Below, piece by piece: positions 46,497-54,447 of a stretch of 64,000 nucleotides of DNA. A program made the translations under genes and the position numbers. Source of the stretch: Echinicola sp. 20G (GTDB lineage: Bacteria; Bacteroidota; Bacteroidia; Cytophagales; Cyclobacteriaceae). Numbering within the stretch: the first letter of the stretch is position 1; each line of letters opens with the position of its first letter. Location: positions 4,904,501 to 4,968,500 of the forward strand of contig NZ_AP024154.1 in assembly GCF_015533855.1 (NCBI RefSeq), in the 5' to 3' direction. A model generated the notes under the pieces. It saw only the letters and a program-made list of their open reading frames with translations, ran no database searches and was not told the DNA's origin.

Positions 46497-46652
46497 TCAT
46501 TCATCTCTCAATGAATTCACTGGATTTACATTGGCCGCTCGGAAAGCTTGTGTGCCCACCGTGAGCATGGCGATCAGCATAATCACGACAGCTGCCACCA
46601 TAAACAGCCACCAATCCAACGATGTACGATAAGCAAAACCTGCCAACCACTG
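46495..46652. repeat. 158-bp near-identical permease 3' end, copy 2
   Basis: Partner of 44036-44193 (157 of 158 identical). It encodes the C-terminal about 51 residues and stop codon of permease 6. Confidence 0.9.
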
Positions 46653-48860
46653 TCTGCTTGCCCACCAGGAAATGGGAACTGCAATGGTGATAGCCACTAA
46701 AATCAGCTTAGCAAATTCACCTGTCATCAACTTGACAATAGTTCCAATAGAAGCGCCCAATACTTTTCGAACACCTATTTCTTTTTTGCGCTTTTCAGCA
46801 GAAAATACTGCCAATCCAAATAGGCCCAAGCAAGAAATCAAAATGGCCAGCCCACCGAAGTACATGGCCAAGGTCTCTACCCTTTGCTCTGCCTCATACT
46901 GTGACTGATAGTTTTCATCCAAAAATTTATACTCAAACACATCCCCCGGGCTTACCTCATGATAAAGGCTTTCTATGCCCTTAATGGTAGCTTGGGTATT
47001 TTCTGAGTTGATCTTCACCATAATATGCTGTGCGGTTTCTGGCTTATATTTCAGGAATGCAGGTTTTACATTTTCACGAAGAGATTCAAAATTGAAATCC
47101 TTTACCACGCCTATAATTTCCTTGTCAGCTCCCCACAAGTTGACTGTTTTCCCAATGGGATCTTTCATACCCATTGCCTTGATCGCTGCTTCATTAAGAA
47201 TTATCTTGGTATCTTCTGCTGCATAATCTTTTGAAAACGACCTCCCCTCAAGCATGGTCATATTTAAGGTCTCAATAAGGTCATAGCCAACGGAGATGTT
47301 TTCGAATTTCACATTAGTGTTGGGGTCCTTCCCTGGCCATGTCAAGCCGATGGTTGAACTACCAGCCCCCATCATGGAATGAAAGATTCCTGAGGCCTGT
47401 TGTACACCGGGCACATCCTTTACGCGCTCCACAAATGTCTCAAATCGCTGCCCAGACAGTCCATATGGAGTAATATTCAAGACATTTCCCCTTTGATAAC
47501 CTAGGCTTTGTTGCTTTACATGGGAAATTTGTTTTCCCACCACCATGATGGAGATAATCATGATGAGAGAAACTGTAAACTGGAAAACCACTAAGCCCCT
47601 TCTTGCCAACATCTCACCAAAGGTTCCGCGCTGAATCCCTTTTAAAACACTTGAAGGCTTAAATCCAGAAAGGTAAAAAGCAGGATAAATTCCCGACATC
47701 AATGCTGTAAATAACCCTATCCCTGCAATGATAGCCCATTGCTGAAAAGACAAATTTAGGCTAAGGTATTTGTGGGTGATTTGATTGAACTGGGGAAGCA
47801 GAAAATACACTAAAATCAAAGCCAATAACAAAGCCGCTGAGGTGAGAGAAATTACCTCTATCAAAAACTGGTAGATCAGCTGCTTTCTATCAGCACCAAT
47901 GGCTTTTTTGATCCCTACCTCCTTGCTTCGGCTAATGGCCTTGGCGGTAGTAAGGTTGATAAAATTCACGCAGGCAATAGCCAAAACTAACAAGGCGATG
48001 ATACTAAACAAATAAACATATTGAACCCTTCCGCCTGCCACTTTTCCATTTTCGTAATTCCCGTGCAAATAGGTGTCACCAAAGTTTTGTACCATTGGGC
48101 GAACATTGGAATCCGCGAGTTTTGACTTTATAAACCCATCGATTTTTTGGTTAAAAAAATCAACATCTGTTTCTTTTTTCAGCAAAACATAACTTACGGC
48201 ATTGTGATTATCCCAATGAATCCCACCTCCCAGCATCTGCTTGAAATAATCAAAAGCCATCAAAAACTCAGGCCTCAAGGTTGAGCTTTGAGGAAAGTCT
48301 TGATAAACACCGCTGATAGTCACTTCATTCGAAAAATCAAAAACCTGCCATTCCAAGCTTTTACCCAGTGCTTCTTTTGGATCATTAAAAAGCTTTTTGG
48401 CCATGCTTTCAGAAACCATCACATTGTTTATATCTGTCAATCCAGCGGATGGATTTCCATATAGAATCGGAATGGTAAACATGGACAACATATCCTGTTC
48501 AGCAAACAAGCCATCGGATCCTATTTTTTCATCTCCATAAGAAAATGAAACATCTTCAATGAAGGGAGAAGTAGCAGCTGCTTTTTCCACCTCAGGAAGT
48601 TCTTCCTCCAAAGCATCCGCCAATAGACCTGGCCCGTATTGGATTGTAACTGTCCCTCCTTCATTGTCATGATTGGTAAGTACTAGAAACAACTGGTCCT
48701 TATGCTCATTATACTGATTCACATTAGTTTCATCCTGAATCCACATATAGATCAAGAAAACACAGGCTAAGCCGAAAGAAAGCCCAATCAGGTTGATCAG
48801 AAAGGTTGTCTTTTGCTTTCTGAAATTTCGAATGACCAATGTTAGGTAATGTTTAAGCAT
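46497..48860 (-). CDS. MacB/FtsX-type ABC permease 6
   Basis: 787 aa. N-terminus MLKHYLTLVIRNFRKQK of the same class as permeases 3 and 5. Coupling motifs are AKAISRSKEVGIKKAIGAD and KRKKEIGVRKVLGAS. The second periplasmic domain contains EIIGVVKDFNFESLRENVKP. Its C-terminus is identical to permease 5 through a conversion tract. It is the first permease of the operon, 93 bp downstream of ATPase 2, which is its likely partner. Heptad spacers lie on both sides. Confidence 0.9.
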   Translation of the reverse strand: MLKHYLTLVIRNFRKQKTTFLINLIGLSFGLACVFLIYMWIQDETNVNQYNEHKDQLFLVLTNHDNEGGTVTIQYGPGLLADALEEELPEVEKAAATSPFIEDVSFSYGDEKIGSDGLFAEQDMLSMFTIPILYGNPSAGLTDINNVMVSESMAKKLFNDPKEALGKSLEWQVFDFSNEVTISGVYQDFPQSSTLRPEFLMAFDYFKQMLGGGIHWDNHNAVSYVLLKKETDVDFFNQKIDGFIKSKLADSNVRPMVQNFGDTYLHGNYENGKVAGGRVQYVYLFSIIALLVLAIACVNFINLTTAKAISRSKEVGIKKAIGADRKQLIYQFLIEVISLTSAALLLALILVYFLLPQFNQITHKYLSLNLSFQQWAIIAGIGLFTALMSGIYPAFYLSGFKPSSVLKGIQRGTFGEMLARRGLVVFQFTVSLIMIISIMVVGKQISHVKQQSLGYQRGNVLNITPYGLSGQRFETFVERVKDVPGVQQASGIFHSMMGAGSSTIGLTWPGKDPNTNVKFENISVGYDLIETLNMTMLEGRSFSKDYAAEDTKIILNEAAIKAMGMKDPIGKTVNLWGADKEIIGVVKDFNFESLRENVKPAFLKYKPETAQHIMVKINSENTQATIKGIESLYHEVSPGDVFEYKFLDENYQSQYEAEQRVETLAMYFGGLAILISCLGLFGLAVFSAEKRKKEIGVRKVLGASIGTIVKLMTGEFAKLILVAITIAVPISWWASRQWLAGFAYRTSLDWWLFMVAAVVIMLIAMLTVGTQAFRAANVNPVNSLRDE

Positions 48861-48879
48861 AACTGAATGGTATGATTTC

Positions 48880-48956
48880 TAGTAACTAGTATTTAGTAGT
48901 AAGTAGCTTGTATTTAGAAGTTGTCTTCGATCTTCATACTTCCTCCTTCGTACTTA
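48880..48956. repeat. Heptad-repeat spacer F (between permease 6 and ATPase 2)
   Basis: Eleven consecutive 7-mers from TAGTAAC (48880-48886) through TAGTATT, TAGTAGT, AAGTAGC to GTACTTA (48950-48956). The last unit overlaps the stop codon of ATPase 2. Confidence 0.78.
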
Positions 48957-49652
48957 AATATGGAATTGCTCACGGATATTCTCCGTCACCACCTTACCAT
49001 CAAACAGATTAATCACACGGTGGGCATAATTGGCATCATGTGGGGAGTGGGTAACCATCACAATGGTGGTTCCTTCGTTGTTCAATTCTTCCAGGAGCCT
49101 CATTACTTCTTCCCCATTGGCAGAATCCAGGTTACCGGTAGGTTCATCGGCAAGGATGATGGCTGGCTTGGTGATAATGGCCCTGGCAATGGCCACCCGC
49201 TGTTGCTGACCTCCAGAAAGTTGCTGTGGAAAGTGGTTCCTCCTGTGCATGATATTCATCCTTTCGAGTACCTGTTCCACTTTTTGTTTTCGCTCATTCG
49301 CAGGCACCTTTAAATAAAGCAGTGCGAGTTCCACATTTTCGAAAACCGTCAATTCATCAATCAGGTTGAAGCTTTGAAAGACAAAACCGATATTACCCTT
49401 TCTTAACTGAGAGCGTTTTCTTTCAGAGAATTTGGCCACTTCATGGTCCAGAAAATGGTATTCTCCTTCATCCGGGTTATCCAATAATCCCAGGATATTC
49501 AGCAAGGTGGATTTTCCACATCCTGAAGGGCCCATAATGGCCACAAACTCCCCTTGTTTGATTTCGATATCAATGCTTTCCAAAGCAGTGGTCTCTATCT
49601 CCTCAGTAGCATAGAGCTTTTTCAGGGCGGTTGTTTTAATGACGTTTTGCAT
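48954..49652 (-). CDS. ABC transporter ATPase 2 (MacB/LolD type)
   Basis: 232 aa with canonical motifs: Walker A GPSGCGKST (41-49), Q-loop FVFQSFNLIDELTVFENVEL, signature LSGGQQQRVAIARAI, Walker B IILADEPTGNLDS and switch His in VMVTHSPHDA. It energises MacB/FtsX-type permeases by dimerising on the cytoplasmic coupling helices. Unlike ATPase 1 it has no deviating signature residues, so it is likely the main motor for permeases 2-6. It is preceded by the adaptor gene and a 202-bp spacer, and followed by heptad spacer F and permease 6. Confidence 0.93.
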   Translation of the reverse strand: MQNVIKTTALKKLYATEEIETTALESIDIEIKQGEFVAIMGPSGCGKSTLLNILGLLDNPDEGEYHFLDHEVAKFSERKRSQLRKGNIGFVFQSFNLIDELTVFENVELALLYLKVPANERKQKVEQVLERMNIMHRRNHFPQQLSGGQQQRVAIARAIITKPAIILADEPTGNLDSANGEEVMRLLEELNNEGTTIVMVTHSPHDANYAHRVINLFDGKVVTENIREQFHI

Positions 49653-49659
49653 ATCGTTG

Positions 49660-49680
49660 TCAGATGTCCGATGTCCTAAG
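49660..49680. repeat. Short heptad block upstream of ATPase 2
   Basis: Three 7-mers, TCAGATG, TCCGATG and TCCTAAG, starting 8 bp upstream of the ATPase 2 ATG (49652). They are the first part of spacer G; the stretch 49690-49800 between this and the next block is AT-rich, without repeat. Confidence 0.5.
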
Positions 49681-49813
49681 TTTGAGCCAGAAACATCGTA
49701 GATTATATTTTATTGTTTTTTGTTCAATTTTTGACCAAAAGGATAATAGCTTATACACTAGATAAAATCCTTCTCCCAATGCTTTTTCAAATGTTTAACT
49801 ATTCGGCCCCTAT

Positions 49814-49862
49814 TACTTCGTCCTTCCTACTTCCCTCTTCCCACTTCGTTCTTCCTACTTCA
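49814..49862. repeat. Heptad-repeat spacer G (between ATPase 2 and adaptor)
   Basis: Seven consecutive 7-mers of form nnCTTCn: TACTTCG, TCCTTCC, TACTTCC, CTCTTCC, CACTTCG, TTCTTCC, TACTTCA. This is the most regular tract. It reads into the adaptor gene, covering its stop codon (49855-49857) and last codons. Confidence 0.82.
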
Positions 49863-51105
49863 AAAGCAGCACCTCATTGTCTCCGAAATTTTCGTAGCCT
49901 GACACCACCACTCTATCTCCCTCATTAAGGCCTTCCAGCACTTCGAAATGATCTGGATTTTTTCTCCCAAGTCTTATGTTTCTCTTTTGAGCTTTCTCCC
50001 CGGAATTGTTCAAAACAAAAACCCAGTTCCCTCCTGTATCCTTGTAGAAGCCTCCAGTAGGCAATAGCAACAGCCTTTCACTGTCACCAAGCTCCAGCTT
50101 GATACGAACAGATTGCCCTCTTCTCACACCAGGAGGTGTTCCCTCCAGAAACAGCATATCCACTTCAAACCTACCCTCAGAAATGCTCGGATAGATTTTT
50201 GCAATTTCGACAGCGTAATTATCTCCAGAAAAAGAGAAGTTTCCCCTGAGTCCTTTTCTCACCCTCGGCAAATACAGTTCATCTATCTGTACCCTCACCT
50301 TAAATTCATTCAAGATGTCTATCTGTCCATATCTTTCACCAGACTGAATGGACTGGCCTATTTCTATTTTTTCCGTAGCCAACTGCCCATTAATGGGTGC
50401 AGTGATGATCAGGTTATCCAAAATATGGCCTACCCCTTCCAGGGACTTTTGCATTCTGGCCTCAGAAGCTTTCAACTGTTGCAGCTGAATGGACCGAGCG
50501 ATGGAGTCATTCTTATAAGACTCATAGGTCAGTTGCCTTCTCTTGATATTGTATTCATATTCTTCTTTTACCTCCTCTAGCTCTCTGTCCGACGCCAACT
50601 TCCTATCATGCAACTCCTTGAACCGTTTGTACTGGGGTTTTAGCAAGCTAATTTGATAATCAATCTCAGCTAACTGGCCTTGTTGGTTAAGATCATTTTG
50701 ATCCAATAATAATCTTGTTTGGCGAAGATTATTGATTTGTTCGTACAACATGGTTTCCCTTTGCATCACATCCAGTTGCAAATTGGAATTGGTCAAAGTC
50801 AAAATAGTATCACCTACCTCTACCAAGGCTCCAGACTCCCTCACCACTTCTTGTATAATCCCTCCTTCTATCGCATCCAAGTAAAAGGTCTCTGCCGGTT
50901 GCATGGTACCAGATACGGTGATATAATCCTTGTATTCTCCCTCGCTTACGGTGGCTATAGATAATCTTTCTTTCTCCACATACAGCGAACTTCTATTATC
51001 AGCAAACAGCAACTGGTAAACTATTAGGGACAATACCGCCACACCAATAATGATCATGGCGATAAACTTTGGAGTCCAGGTCTTCTTTTCAATTTTTCTA
51101 TCCAT
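49855..51105 (-). CDS. Periplasmic adaptor (membrane fusion protein, HlyD/MacA type) of the efflux island
   Basis: About 416 aa from the ATG at 51105; a TTG two codons upstream is less likely. One N-terminal membrane helix (about 13-37), then the first lipoyl half (YKDYITVSGTMQPAETFYLDAIEGGIIQEVVRESGALVEVGD, about 55-100), a coiled-coil hairpin rich in Gln, Leu and Glu (about 110-205), the second lipoyl half (NLIITAPINGQLATEKIEIGQSI), a beta-barrel and a C-terminal membrane-proximal domain. It bridges permeases and TolC across the periplasm. It is the first gene of the minus-strand efflux operon and the only adaptor in the island, so it should serve all six permeases. Divergent from the NtrC-type regulator gene. 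Confidence 0.92.
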   Translation of the reverse strand: MDRKIEKKTWTPKFIAMIIIGVAVLSLIVYQLLFADNRSSLYVEKERLSIATVSEGEYKDYITVSGTMQPAETFYLDAIEGGIIQEVVRESGALVEVGDTILTLTNSNLQLDVMQRETMLYEQINNLRQTRLLLDQNDLNQQGQLAEIDYQISLLKPQYKRFKELHDRKLASDRELEEVKEEYEYNIKRRQLTYESYKNDSIARSIQLQQLKASEARMQKSLEGVGHILDNLIITAPINGQLATEKIEIGQSIQSGERYGQIDILNEFKVRVQIDELYLPRVRKGLRGNFSFSGDNYAVEIAKIYPSISEGRFEVDMLFLEGTPPGVRRGQSVRIKLELGDSERLLLLPTGGFYKDTGGNWVFVLNNSGEKAQKRNIRLGRKNPDHFEVLEGLNEGDRVVVSGYENFGDNEVLLLK

Positions 51106-51227
51106 GTGCAAAAACTAATTTCCCTTTGATGGGCAATAGGTCTTTGCCAATTTACATGCCAGTGAAAAACGGTCTAAAATGCTCAAAAAAGGACTTTTCA
51201 TAAATTAGCGCTGTTTCTCATCGAACA

Positions 51228-51251
51228 TTTTCGTTCGCTGGCGGACGAAAA
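51228..51251. repeat. Hairpin with TCG/CGA arms
   Basis: TTTTCGTTCG (51228-51237) pairs with CGGACGAAAA (51242-51251) around a 4-base loop, with one G-T pair. It lies in the divergent promoter region, about 125 bp from the adaptor ATG. Confidence 0.5.
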
Positions 51252-51358
51252 AATCAAAAGCATGAAAACAGATGAGAATAGCTTCCCTTCCTTGCAAAAA
51301 ATAAAAACTGCTTATATTGTCCGGAAACGACTATATTCAAAATATTAATCGTTCTTTT

Positions 51359-51373
51359 TGGCTTTCGGTATGC
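51359..51373 (+). promoter_or_regulatory. Possible sigma-54-type promoter of the regulator gene (weak)
   Basis: TGGC at 51359-51362 and ATGC at 51370-51373 give the correct GG-N10-GC distance, 65 bp upstream of the ATG at 51438. The -12 element should be TTGC, so the match is partial. Autoregulation by the encoded sigma-54 activator would fit. Confidence 0.2.
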
Positions 51374-51437
51374 CGTTTGGATTAATTGGCTCGACAGGTT
51401 GGCTGTCACCTTATCCTGATACAATTAGATATTTAAA

Positions 51438-52826
51438 ATGCGAACATCAAAAACAGGGAACTTATTGATCATTGATGACAATGAGGATTTGCTCAAAGCA
51501 GCCAAGATTTTTTTAAAGAGGCACTTTGTAAAAGTAGACACGGAGACCAACCCTGACCTGCTGCCCATCTTGCTCCATAATGAGCAATATGATGTGATCA
51601 TGCTGGACATGAACTTTACCAAAGACGTCAGCAGCGGACAGGAAGGTTTTCAACATTTGGACAGAATTTTATCCATCGACCCCTCTGCGGTAGTTGTACT
51701 GATCACGGCCTATGGAGATATTAATTTGGCGGTAAAAGCCATCAAAGAAGGGGCAACGGATTTTGTCCTGAAACCTTGGGACAATGATAAACTTTTGGCC
51801 ACTTTGCATGCTGCCCTGAAGCTACGTCAGTCAAAACTGGAAGTGGCGGACCTTAAAAATCAGCAACAACTGATCTACGCAGATATCGACCGCAAATTCA
51901 AGGATATTATCGGTCAGAGCCCAGCCATGCAAAAGGTTTTCGATACAATTGAAAAAGTAGCTGCCACAGATGCCAATGTTATGATTTTGGGAGAAAATGG
52001 AACTGGAAAGGAACTGATTGCCAGGGCCATTCACCGCCACTCCAAAAGGTCAAGGGAAGCCTTTGTGGGAGTGGATTTAGGCGCTATCACCCCTTCACTT
52101 TTTGAAAGTGAACTATTTGGACACAAGAAAGGAGCATTTACTGACGCACGGGAAGATCGGATTGGGCGCTTTGAGCAGGCGGATAAAGGAACCTTGTTTT
52201 TGGATGAAATCGGCAATATTCCCATGGCCTCCCAATCCAAGCTTTTGGCAGTTTTACAGAATCGGACAGTCACCAAAGTAGGCAGCAACCAACAAAAAGA
52301 AATCAATATCAGGCTTATTTCAGCGACCAATATGCCTTTGCCAGATATGATCAGGGAAAACACTTTCAGGCAGGATTTGCTTTATCGACTCAACACCATT
52401 GAAATCAACTTACCTCCCCTAAGGGATCGAACAGAGGATATTCCTTTACTTACTGACCACTTCATCGGATTTTACGCCAAAAAATACAGCAAGGATATCC
52501 GTAAAGCCAGTGATTCCTTGCTCAAACGCATGCAGAAATACCAATGGCCGGGTAACATCAGGGAGCTTCAGCACGGCATCGAAAGGGCAGTTATCATGAG
52601 CAATAAGCATGTCCTACAGCCCGAGGACCTCTTTTTTCAAAGCTCAGGAGATGTGGATAGGTCTAGCGAGACCGTCAGTTTGGATCATTTGAATATTGAA
52701 GATGTGGAGAGAATATTGATCCGAAAGGCATTGCAAAAGCATAATGGGCACATCACAAAAGCCGCCCAAGAATTGGGACTTACCAGGTCTTCACTGTATC
52801 GTAGACTCGAAAAATATGGTTTATAA
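51438..52826 (+). CDS. Sigma-54-dependent response regulator (NtrC family) of the efflux island
   Basis: 462 aa. Receiver domain with acidic pair D13-D14 and phospho-acceptor D57 (VIMLDMNF), switch K in FVLKPWD. AAA+ domain with Walker A GENGTGKE (185-192), Walker B GTLFLDEIGN (251-260) and arginine-finger region FRQDLLYRLNTIEI. The GAFTGA loop that touches sigma-54 reads GAFTDA (232-237), so the second Gly is Asp. The C-terminal Fis-type HTH is GHITKAAQELGLTRSSLYRRLEKYGL region (437-462). It activates sigma-54 promoters on phosphorylation. The kinase gene begins inside its last codons. Divergence from the efflux operon points to control of that operon. Confidence 0.93.
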   Translation: MRTSKTGNLLIIDDNEDLLKAAKIFLKRHFVKVDTETNPDLLPILLHNEQYDVIMLDMNFTKDVSSGQEGFQHLDRILSIDPSAVVVLITAYGDINLAVKAIKEGATDFVLKPWDNDKLLATLHAALKLRQSKLEVADLKNQQQLIYADIDRKFKDIIGQSPAMQKVFDTIEKVAATDANVMILGENGTGKELIARAIHRHSKRSREAFVGVDLGAITPSLFESELFGHKKGAFTDAREDRIGRFEQADKGTLFLDEIGNIPMASQSKLLAVLQNRTVTKVGSNQQKEINIRLISATNMPLPDMIRENTFRQDLLYRLNTIEINLPPLRDRTEDIPLLTDHFIGFYAKKYSKDIRKASDSLLKRMQKYQWPGNIRELQHGIERAVIMSNKHVLQPEDLFFQSSGDVDRSSETVSLDHLNIEDVERILIRKALQKHNGHITKAAQELGLTRSSLYRRLEKYGL

Positions 52827-54171
52827 GTCGGCCATAGCACATATTATCACCAGGGTTTTGTTAATCCTCCTGACTATTCTATCAGGGGCTTACCTCCTAT
52901 TTAAACTAAATGTAATTTTGGGTCCGGTATTGCTTTTGGGTATTCTGATACTTCAAGTTTTTGAGCTGATTAAGTACAACCAGAGAACCAATGAAAAAAT
53001 TACCCGATTTCTCGAGTCCATCCAATATGCTGATTTCACCTCTTCCTTTACCCATGACAGTCAACTGGGAGGTTCTTACAGGCAATTGAACCAAGCTTTT
53101 AACAAGGTGATGGATGAGTTTAAAAAAACCCGGGCGGAAAAAGAAGAACAAGTACTTTTTCTGCGAATCATCATCCAACATATCAATATTGGCATCATCT
53201 CTTATAGTACTACTGGAAAAATTGGTTTGGTCAACAATGCTGCCAAGCACCTTTTGCAAATTACCCAGTTTAAGGATATCCATGACCTAAAAAAAATCTC
53301 CCCTGAGTTTTTGGAGCAAATCCTTTCCCTTAAGACTGGTGAGGACCTGTCCACCAAAATCAATGGTTCACTGCATCTCAATGTACGCTGTACCGAATTG
53401 AAAATGGGTGGAAAACAATGGTTTTTACTTTCCTTTCAGGACATCAGTGCAGCCCTAAAGCAGCAGGAGTTGGACGCTTGGCAAAACCTGACCAAAGTGC
53501 TCCGCCATGAAATCATGAATTCCATCACACCTATTGCCACTTTGGTCAATTCCCTTCAAACCATTTTGGAGGAAGATGTCTATATAAAAGATGGTAAACA
53601 TATCATTTTGGATGACGGTTTTGAGGATCTTCAGGAAGGCTTACAGACCATTTCCGGAAGGAGCCGAGGCTTGGTGGGTTTTGTCAATGCCTATCGGGAT
53701 TATACCAGTATTCCTAAACCAGAAAAATCGCATTTCAGCGTACAAGCTCTTTTTGAAGACATCAGTACCTTACTAAAAGAAAGTTTGGAGCAAAATCATA
53801 TTCAATTGATAAGCGAGATCATTCCCCAAGAGCTGTGCATCCATGCTGATCGTGAGCAAATTCTGATGATTCTGATCAACTTGGTCAAAAATGCCAGAGA
53901 AGCATTGGAAAAATCTGACAATAAAGTTGTTCAACTCAAAGCAGGTAGAACCATGTCCAACCATCCTTTTATCCAGGTGGTCGACTTCGGCCCAGGTATC
54001 CAGCCCGCCTCTTTAGAGAATATTTTTGTACCATTTTTTACTACCAAAAATCAAGGAAGCGGCATTGGACTGGCCATCTCAAGGCAGATCATGAACATGC
54101 ATCGTGGAAACCTTGAAGTAAACTCTGTGCCCAATAAAGAAACTGTTTTCACTTTGCGATTTGAATCATAA
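52816..54171 (+). CDS. Membrane sensor histidine kinase (NtrY-like), partner of the NtrC-type regulator
   Basis: About 451 aa from the ATG at 52816, which overlaps the end of the regulator gene by 11 bp; an earlier ATG at 52744 lies deep inside the regulator and would add a non-membrane tail. Two N-terminal helices (about 5-50: ITRVLLILLTILSGAYLLF, then GPVLLLGILILQVFELI) are followed by a PAS-like domain and the H-box VLRHEIMNSITPIATL. The ATPase motifs are ILINLVKNAREAL, DFGPGIQP and GSGIGLAIS. There is almost no periplasmic loop, so the signal is probably sensed in or at the membrane, as in intramembrane-sensing kinases for cell-envelope stress. Together with the regulator it likely senses a substrate of the pumps. 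Confidence 0.9.
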   Translation: MVYKSAIAHIITRVLLILLTILSGAYLLFKLNVILGPVLLLGILILQVFELIKYNQRTNEKITRFLESIQYADFTSSFTHDSQLGGSYRQLNQAFNKVMDEFKKTRAEKEEQVLFLRIIIQHINIGIISYSTTGKIGLVNNAAKHLLQITQFKDIHDLKKISPEFLEQILSLKTGEDLSTKINGSLHLNVRCTELKMGGKQWFLLSFQDISAALKQQELDAWQNLTKVLRHEIMNSITPIATLVNSLQTILEEDVYIKDGKHIILDDGFEDLQEGLQTISGRSRGLVGFVNAYRDYTSIPKPEKSHFSVQALFEDISTLLKESLEQNHIQLISEIIPQELCIHADREQILMILINLVKNAREALEKSDNKVVQLKAGRTMSNHPFIQVVDFGPGIQPASLENIFVPFFTTKNQGSGIGLAISRQIMNMHRGNLEVNSVPNKETVFTLRFES

Positions 54172-54200
54172 GCGTTGAGGAAAATTACTATTCGATATGA

Positions 54201-54228
54201 ATTGCTTCGGTCTTCAGACTTTTAGCTC
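54201..54228. repeat. Short heptad remnant downstream of the kinase gene
   Basis: Four 7-mers in register (ATTGCTT, CGGTCTT, CAGACTT, TTAGCTC), 30 bp past the kinase stop codon. CGGTCTT is also a unit of spacers A and B. This is the right-hand limit of the heptad-bearing region. Confidence 0.4.
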
Positions 54229-54447
54229 CTGATCATATTAACAAAGTTTTAAGCTTACTGGTATCAATTCGGCTATAAGAACCTTGAATATTATGACTTA
54301 ACTTCCAATTTAAAGCTTAAAGCATTTTTCAAAATAGTTCATGGGCCTTACACAAATCATAACATTTTGTTTACTTAAAGATCAGCCTAACCGAAATAAA
54401 CCTTAGCAAATTAGCGGAGCAATTTTAACAAATCGGAAAAGATCAAA

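Larger units (their letters stand above)
51106..51437. other. Divergent promoter region between adaptor and NtrC-type regulator genes
   Basis: About 330 bp with no gene. It should hold the efflux operon promoter and the regulator promoter. A hairpin with 10-bp arms lies at 51228-51251. A plus-strand sequence at 51359-51373 has the GG-N10-GC spacing of sigma-54 promoters, but its -12 part (ATGC) is weak. Two TGGCA-like stretches face the adaptor, but with wrong spacing. Confidence 0.5.

Noticed and set aside
36359..49862. CRISPR array in the efflux spacers
   Set aside because: The repeats are 7 bp long, degenerate and directly tandem, with no constant repeat/spacer alternation and no cas gene.
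51125..51165. Sigma-54 promoter facing the adaptor gene
   Set aside because: TGGCA-like and TTGC-like parts are present on the minus strand, but the GG to GC spacing is one to two bases too long for sigma-54.
52744..52815. ATG at 52744 as the start of the efflux-island kinase
   Set aside because: It lies 83 bp inside the regulator gene and adds a polar tail before the first membrane helix; the ATG at 52816 fits better.
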